This document shows, one piece after another, positions 8,408 to 11,690 of a DNA stretch of 11,690 nucleotides. Each line of letters opens with the position of its first letter. Position 1 is the stretch's first letter. Location: contig DXEO01000005.1 of NCBI GenBank assembly GCA_019114925.1, positions 1 to 11,690 on the forward strand, in the 5' to 3' direction. Under the pieces are notes generated by a model, which did no database searches, was not told the DNA's origin, and worked only from the letters and a program-made list of their open reading frames with translations. A program made the translations under genes and the position numbers. The stretch comes from Candidatus Corynebacterium faecipullorum. GTDB lineage: Bacteria; Actinomycetota; Actinomycetes; Mycobacteriales; Mycobacteriaceae.

Positions 8408-9066
8408 TAGGCGCCAACCGCCTTTCCTACGTAGAAGGCGATTTCCACCGCGGCAACAATGACAAGAACAAAGCTTCCGCCCATGATGATGCGGTAGAGC
8501 AAGGTTTGCGTGGTGTCCTCAACATAAAACGTCTCAGCTTGGCGCTGTGTGTTCTTCAGCGTGTAAAGACCCAAGAGGATAAAGGACACTATTCCGGCCA
8601 ACAGCCATCCGCCGATAGCCAGAACAAAGAACAGAGTCTGCGTCGGTGAAGCGATGAGCGGCGCAATCACCAAGAGGATCAGCGCGATAATTGCAGAAAC
8701 GCCAGCGGCAATGAGCAGCGGCCACGGCCCCTTCGTTGGGCTCGTCGGTGCTGCCACCTGACGGCGATAATCTGGCGCGGGCGAGGATCCACCGAAACCG
8801 TCAGACGAACCCGGCGCGCCGAAAGAGCCACCTGCCCCTGAGCTAGGGTTAGCCCCCGCAGGGCTTCCCGGGGCCGAGCCGAAACCGGAGCCTTGGCCAA
8901 ATTCAGGACCGGAGGAAGGCTTCTGTGATGGGTTCGGGGCACCAAAGCCACCGGGGCCTCCAGACCCACCGGGCGCGCCGAACCCGGAACCTGCACCTGG
9001 CTGATTAGCTCCTTGCGGCGGGCGCCCGCCAAACTGTGGTGACGAGCCTGGGGAACCAAACGTCAT
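8407..9066 (-). CDS. Three-TM membrane protein with Gly/Phe/Pro-rich N-terminus, first gene of the operon, 219 aa
   Basis: Residues 1-100 are low complexity, built of Gly, Ser, Pro, Ala and Phe with recurring FGAPG/GFG units, and are probably disordered. Three hydrophobic segments follow at ~115-139, 144-170 and 191-214, with a short polar loop (KNTQRQAETFYVEDTTQT) between the second and third. There is no signal peptide; the N-terminal tail is probably cytoplasmic. I do not recognise a named family; tails of this kind are common on small actinobacterial membrane proteins. The ATG at 9066 is preceded by a strong GGAAGG site 8 bases away and no gene lies upstream on this strand, so this is the operon's first gene. 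Its stop overlaps the vWA start (TAATG). The same kind of sequence occurs in the vWA protein tail, suggesting that the two contact each other. Function unknown. Confidence 0.88.
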   Translation of the reverse strand: MTFGSPGSSPQFGGRPPQGANQPGAGSGFGAPGGSGGPGGFGAPNPSQKPSSGPEFGQGSGFGSAPGSPAGANPSSGAGGSFGAPGSSDGFGGSSPAPDYRRQVAAPTSPTKGPWPLLIAAGVSAIIALILLVIAPLIASPTQTLFFVLAIGGWLLAGIVSFILLGLYTLKNTQRQAETFYVEDTTQTLLYRIIMGGSFVLVIVAAVEIAFYVGKAVGA

Positions 9067-9074
9067 ATTGATGA

Positions 9075-9083
9075 CCTTCCCTT
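9075..9083 (-). promoter_or_regulatory. Ribosome binding site of the first operon gene
   Basis: AAGGGAAGG on the minus strand ends 8 bases before the ATG at 9066. It is the strongest ribosome site of the minus-strand operon and supports this start. Confidence 0.75.
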
Positions 9084-9219
9084 AAACGAAGTTGGGCCAC
9101 CGGCGAACCTGGTGCCTTCTCCATCTAGCGACGCAGAAGGTAAAAGATCCGCCGGAAAGCTCTAAGGATTAGAAACCAAGGTAGCCGCACCCCCCTGACA
9201 TGACGTGTCTTTCTCTGGC

Positions 9220-9232
9220 TTCGAAATTCGAA
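9220..9232. repeat. Double TTCGAA palindrome
   Basis: Two TTCGAA palindromes are separated by one base, making a nearly symmetrical 13-bp site in the divergent promoter region. It could be a regulator-binding site. It does not match the longer corynebacterial LexA box, whose TCGAA and TTCGA halves are spaced further apart. Confidence 0.35.
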
Positions 9233-9276
9233 CGCGCCCGAATCTCTTCGAGCGCGCGCCATGCACACAATAGACA

Positions 9277-9304
9277 GGAAACGTTCAGGGAATACGAAAA
9301 CGTT
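9277..9304. repeat. Direct repeat G[GA]AAACGTT, 19 bp apart
   Basis: GGAAACGTT (9277-9285) and GAAAACGTT (9296-9304) repeat with a 19-bp period, roughly two helical turns, so both would face the same side of the DNA. Each contains the palindrome AACGTT. The position between divergent genes suits an operator; the regulator is unknown. Confidence 0.35.
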
Positions 9305-9340
9305 GCAAGCAAAAGAATGCCATACTAGAGGCGTTTTTTC

Positions 9341-9367
9341 TGCCCACTTCATAGATCTTTATGGGCA
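9341..9367. repeat. Inverted repeat TGCCCA-N15-TGGGCA
   Basis: Six-base arms are exact reverse complements around a 15-base A+T-rich centre that contains AGATCT. It may be an operator or the start of the yhhQ leader RNA structure. Arms this short can arise by chance. Confidence 0.3.
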
Positions 9368-9374
9368 CAGCACC

Positions 9375-9468
9375 GAGAACGCACCCCCGAAACAGCCAGT
9401 TCCGCTGCAGGTTCTCAGGAAACAGACGGGTGAGGGAGCACTCCCCGCTGAGGGAGAATCAAACTCCC
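9375..9468 (+). promoter_or_regulatory. Structured leader of yhhQ with alternative hairpins (candidate cis-regulatory RNA)
   Basis: GAGAAC (9375-9380) can pair with GTTCTC (9411-9416), enclosing a small CAGC/GCTG hairpin (9393-9407). CACCC (9382-9386), inside the loop, can pair with GGGTG (9428-9432), which would form a pseudoknot. Downstream, GGGAG (9434-9438), CTCCC (9441-9445), GGGAG (9452-9456) and CTCCC (9464-9468) alternate, so 9452-9456 can pair either backward or forward but not both ways. The element ends about 40 bases before the yhhQ ATG. This is switch-like architecture in front of a transporter, but it matches no preQ1 riboswitch consensus I know. Transcription start and function are unproven. 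Confidence 0.35.
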
Positions 9469-9508
9469 CATTTCTGCTTCCCCCAGTTTCGTGGAAAAAT
9501 GCTCTTCC

Positions 9509-10243
9509 ATGACAACTCAATCGGCAACCGCAACCACCACAAACGGTGGCGAGAGCATCCGATTCATCCCGGTACATTCCACTTTGTACCCGTGGCTGGT
9601 CGCGGTGTTCGTCGTTACCTTCCTCATTTCGAACATCAACGCCACGAAGGGAGTCCAGCTCGGCCCACTCATCACCGATGGCGCTTTCTTCCTTTTCCCC
9701 ATCGCCTACATCGTGGGCGATGTTCTCTCTGAATGCTATGGCTTCAAGTCCACCCGACGCGCCGTTTATATCGGTTTCGCCATGGCGCTTCTGGCCGCAG
9801 TTTCCTTTTATATTGCAATTTGGCTGCCCGCGGCTGATTTCTACGAAGGCCAGGAAGCCTTCGCCGCGACGCTGGGCCTGGTTCCGCAGATCCTGCTGGC
9901 TTCCCTCGTCGGCTACCTCGTAGGCCAGCTGCTCAACTCCTTCACCTTGGTGAAGATGAAGGCCCGCAGCGGCGAGAAGGGCCTCATCGCCCGCCTTGTG
10001 GCTTCCACCGTCGTTGGCGAATTCGGCGATACCCTGCTGTTCTGCGCCATCGCAGCGCCCGTCATCGGTATCGATTCCTTCAGTGGCTTCCTGAACTACG
10101 TCATCGTGGGCTTCCTCTGGAAGACCGCCTGCGAGGTCATCATGCTTCCACTGACCACCCTGGTTATCTCCTGGGTCAAGCGCCGCGAAGACTACGTGCC
10201 TATCGACGAGGCCGAAACCTCTACGGCAGCGCCGTCTAAGTAG
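9509..10243 (+). CDS. yhhQ: Queuosine-precursor transporter, YhhQ/VUT family (COG1738)
   Basis: An inner-membrane protein of 244 aa with about six TM segments (roughly 27-44, 55-76, 84-107, 124-147, 160-185 and 193-222). Family hallmarks are visible: the FPIAYIVGDVLSECYG segment (64-78) with its acidic residues and a basic stretch after it, and ASTVVGEFGDTLLF (165-178). YhhQ proteins take up 7-deazaguanine precursors of queuosine (preQ0, preQ1 or queuine, depending on species). The start chosen is ATG 9509, with GGAAAA 11 bases upstream; a GTG at 9491 in the same frame lacks a ribosome site. The C-terminal tail (224-244) is acidic and cytoplasmic. A tgt gene about 1 kb downstream on the other strand supports the role. 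Transcribed alone, with a structured leader before it and a terminator after it. Confidence 0.9.
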   Translation: MTTQSATATTTNGGESIRFIPVHSTLYPWLVAVFVVTFLISNINATKGVQLGPLITDGAFFLFPIAYIVGDVLSECYGFKSTRRAVYIGFAMALLAAVSFYIAIWLPAADFYEGQEAFAATLGLVPQILLASLVGYLVGQLLNSFTLVKMKARSGEKGLIARLVASTVVGEFGDTLLFCAIAAPVIGIDSFSGFLNYVIVGFLWKTACEVIMLPLTTLVISWVKRREDYVPIDEAETSTAAPSK

Positions 10244-10266
10244 CAGCGACGCATCCCAGACTTTTC

Positions 10267-10299
10267 ACCCTCCCTTGGCACGCACTGTGCTGAGGGGGT
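10267..10299 (+). terminator. Likely intrinsic terminator of yhhQ
   Basis: Beginning 24 bases after the yhhQ stop, ACCCTCCC (10267-10274) pairs with GAGGGGGT (10292-10299), with one G-T wobble and one mismatch. An inner GCAC/GTGC stem (10278-10281, 10287-10290) extends the hairpin. A pyrimidine-rich run (CTATTTCTCTCTTCCC) follows. It separates yhhQ from the next unit. Confidence 0.55.
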
Positions 10300-10365
10300 C
10301 TATTTCTCTCTTCCCTTCACCCATCTTGCGTAATACGATGCATTCACAGGAGCAAAGGAGAATAA

Positions 10366-10530
10366 ATGGCTGCATGTGAAGGCCGTCCGATATCTGCTTC
10401 TGCCCGTGCAACGCTTTGGGAACGGGTCGAGGACTATTACGACCTTCAGGAACTGCGCACAGCAATGGCAGAGGATTCCGGCGAGCGGTTTAGCCTCGAT
10501 GAGGTCTTGAAGGACATCTACGATGCATAA
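10366..10530 (+). CDS. Hypothetical 54-aa protein, possibly antitoxin-like
   Basis: A short acidic ORF starts at ATG 10366 with an excellent AAAGGAG ribosome site 5 bases upstream and ends at TAA 10528-10530. It overlaps the following lipoprotein gene by 8 bases (that start is ATG 10523), which suggests a two-gene operon. The sequence is helical and charged; its second half (DLQELRTAMAEDSGE, then SLDEVLKDIYDA) recalls the ends of small actinobacterial antitoxin-type proteins. No toxin gene follows, so this comparison is weak. No signal peptide or TM segment. A role tied to the lipoprotein, or simply a leader gene, is also possible. Confidence 0.7.
   Translation: MAACEGRPISASARATLWERVEDYYDLQELRTAMAEDSGERFSLDEVLKDIYDA
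10510..10514 (+). promoter_or_regulatory. Ribosome binding site of the lipoprotein gene
   Basis: AAGGA lies 8 bases before ATG 10523, inside the end of the 54-aa gene. It fixes the lipoprotein start at MHKHLRTS, which leaves a standard lipoprotein signal peptide. Confidence 0.65.
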
Positions 10531-11284
10531 GCATCTACGAACTTCCCTCCTCCCTATCCTTAGCCTGGCCACGGCCCTAAGCCTTGTGGCGTGCTCAGGT
10601 ACGGAAGAAAACTCGTCGTCTGAAACGACGAGCCACGCGGCACCGGAAACGACGAGCCACGCGGCACCGGGAACGACGACGGTGAGCAGTGAGGCTCCGC
10701 CAAGCGCAGCACCGAGCACCACCCCTACCCCGCCGCCGCTCAATGAAGGCCCGGCACCCTCACTGACCGGCACGTTTGAGATGGACGGCCCAGCCACCAT
10801 CACGGGCGCGACCTATGACTCGATGCCCTTCGTCGTGCCCCTCAACCCCGCCGGACCGCAAGAGACCATGGTGCGCTGGGTGCAAGACTGGGGTGAGTCA
10901 CCCGCCACGGCAGAGCAGGGCACCACCTACGTGTTGGGCCATGCCTGGGGCCAGCAGAAACTGGTATTCAACCCCTTCTCCGAGGTGGTCACCGCCAACG
11001 TTGATCTGAGCAAGCCCACCACCGTGGAGGGTCTCGAGGGCATGGAAGTGCAGCGCTTTGCGACGCCCCTCCTCAACGGCTCCCACATCCGAATGACCTC
11101 TGCCGATGGTGCCGGGCGCGAGTGGATCGTGGACAATGCATTCCTCGTTGACAAGGAGCAACTAGGAAGCGACGCGGACCTGATGAATACCGAGGTTCCC
11201 GGGCGCATCGTACTCATCGCCTGTGCGGTAGACGGCACCACTGACTTGGAGTACAACGTGATCGTCACCGGTCACTTGGCGTAA
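10523..11284 (+). CDS. Class F sortase-like lipoprotein, 253 aa
   Basis: Residues 1-24 are a lipoprotein signal ending in the lipobox LVAC, with lipidated Cys24. A Ser/Thr/Pro-rich linker (25-80) carries ETTSHAAP repeats and should span the cell wall. Residues ~82-253 resemble a class F sortase domain: His140 in YVLGHAWG and Cys234 in IVLIACAVDG lie where the catalytic His and Cys occur, and the end (YNVIVTGHL) matches the last beta strand. The Arg usually found shortly before that strand is not seen; the corresponding segment reads DLEYN. Sortases join surface proteins to the wall or to each other. This one may have changed activity or be a non-catalytic relative. Its 3' end overlaps the convergent tgt gene by 13 bases. 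The lipoprotein assignment is sure; the sortase fold is likely; enzymatic activity is uncertain. Confidence 0.8.
   Translation: MHKHLRTSLLPILSLATALSLVACSGTEENSSSETTSHAAPETTSHAAPGTTTVSSEAPPSAAPSTTPTPPPLNEGPAPSLTGTFEMDGPATITGATYDSMPFVVPLNPAGPQETMVRWVQDWGESPATAEQGTTYVLGHAWGQQKLVFNPFSEVVTANVDLSKPTTVEGLEGMEVQRFATPLLNGSHIRMTSADGAGREWIVDNAFLVDKEQLGSDADLMNTEVPGRIVLIACAVDGTTDLEYNVIVTGHLA
10622..10679 (+). repeat. 24-bp in-frame tandem repeat, 2.4 copies, in the lipoprotein linker
   Basis: Two identical 24-bp units (10622-10645, 10646-10669) are followed by a third partial copy with one mismatch over 10 bases. Each unit encodes ETTSHAAP. Since 24 is a multiple of three, copy number can change without breaking the frame. 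An 8-bp inverted repeat (CTCGTCGT 10612-10619, ACGACGAG 10625-10632) overlaps the first unit and could promote slippage. Confidence 0.9.
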
Positions 11285-11690
11285 TAGCGCCCCAGGAATT
11301 CATCACGATAAGCCTCGTAATAACCGCCGTCGATGGACTCCCGGATATTATCCACCAGCCGAATCATGAACTCCAGGTTATGGATTGTGCACAGCGTGCC
11401 CGCCAGGAATTCCTTGGCTTTGAGCAGGTGATGAATGTAGGCGCGGGAGTAATTCTCCGAGACGTAGCCGCCGAATTCCTCGTCCACACCGGAAAAGTCG
11501 CGCTTGAAGCGCGCATTAGTGAGGTTCATGCGGCCATCGAGGGTGTACACGCCACCGCGGCGCGCTAGGCGGGTCGGCGCCACGCAGTCGAAAGTATCGG
11601 CACCAGCCTCAACGGCGGTAAAGATGTCATCCGGTTCAGAGATACCCAGCAGGTGCCGGGGCTTATCGACGGGCAACTCATCGCACACCC
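11272..11690 (-). CDS. tgt: tRNA-guanine transglycosylase, C-terminal part (5' end outside window)
   Basis: The frame is open at the right edge and stops at TGA 11272-11274, giving about 139 residues of the C-terminal part. Hallmarks are ADTFDCVAPTRLARRG, with the Asp that acts as nucleophile in the exchange of guanine 34 for a queuosine precursor, then NLTNARF, NYSRAYIHHL and TIHNLEF. The reaction places preQ1 or queuine in the anticodon of Asp, Asn, His and Tyr tRNAs. The usual CxCxxC zinc ligands before NYSRAY are missing: the aligned segment reads FGGYVSENYS, so Phe, Gly and Ser stand where Cys is expected, although the His of TIHN is kept. With yhhQ nearby this suggests a salvage route. 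The gene end overlaps the convergent lipoprotein gene. The gene call is sure; the missing zinc site is unusual. Confidence 0.92.
   Translation of the reverse strand, partial: VCDELPVDKPRHLLGISEPDDIFTAVEAGADTFDCVAPTRLARRGGVYTLDGRMNLTNARFKRDFSGVDEEFGGYVSENYSRAYIHHLLKAKEFLAGTLCTIHNLEFMIRLVDNIRESIDGGYYEAYRDEFLGRYYAK

Larger units (their letters stand above)
9067..9508. other. Divergent intergenic region between the minus-strand operon and yhhQ
   Basis: About 440 bases lie between two divergent start codons, so promoters for both directions are expected here. I see no convincing coding sequence and no promoter close to consensus. The best plus-strand pair is TTGCAA (9303-9308) and TAGAGG (9326-9331) with 17 bases between them, which is weak. 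On the minus strand TATTGT near 9267-9272 could serve as a -10 element without a clear -35. Short repeats that may be operators are listed separately. Confidence 0.6.

Noticed and set aside
9220..9232. SOS (LexA) box
   Set aside because: The TCGAA and TTCGA halves are only one base apart, far closer than in the corynebacterial LexA consensus.
9125..9352. 75-codon minus-strand frame in the divergent intergenic region
   Set aside because: Arg-rich sequence with no domain, a weak ribosome site and an overlap with the presumed promoter region; probably chance.
9375..9468. Known preQ1 riboswitch
   Set aside because: The conserved loop and A-rich tail of preQ1-I and the consensus of the other classes were not found; only generic structure is seen.

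Overview
The window looks like a chromosomal segment of a Corynebacterium-type actinobacterium. The moderately high G+C codon use, the sortase-like lipoprotein and the pairing of a YhhQ-type transporter with a bacterial Tgt all fit. The species cannot be named from the sequence, and no rRNA, tRNA, CRISPR, insertion sequence or phage gene was seen.

About three quarters of the window (9066 down to 1) is one minus-strand operon of four genes. In transcription order these are: a 219-aa three-TM protein with a Gly/Phe/Pro-rich N-terminus; a 961-aa protein with signal peptide, extracellular von Willebrand A (vWA) domain, one TM segment and a cytoplasmic Gly/Pro/Phe-rich tail; a 1221-aa tubulin/FtsZ-superfamily protein; and a protein of at least 596 aa that is open to the left edge and ends in two TM segments. 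The first/second and third/fourth genes overlap as TAATG. The second and third are separated by 66 bases, with a perfect 10-bp hairpin at the end of the vWA gene. This is the candidate undescribed system: a surface vWA protein, membrane anchors and a cytoskeletal-type nucleotide-binding protein in one transcription unit. FtsZ-like proteins paired with vWA proteins have been proposed before as a membrane-remodelling system (Makarova and Koonin, 2010). I know of no described function for this four-gene form.

From 9067 to 9508 lies a divergent intergenic region of about 440 bases with several short repeats. It includes a leader in front of the plus-strand transporter in which GGGAG and CTCCC alternate and could form mutually exclusive hairpins.

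The right part (9509-11690) holds a YhhQ-family queuosine-precursor transporter, a likely intrinsic terminator, a 54-aa protein of unknown role, an overlapping class F sortase-like lipoprotein with a 24-bp tandem repeat, and on the minus strand the C-terminal part of Tgt. Transporter plus Tgt suggest queuine or precursor salvage. The Tgt fragment lacks the three cysteines that normally bind zinc.
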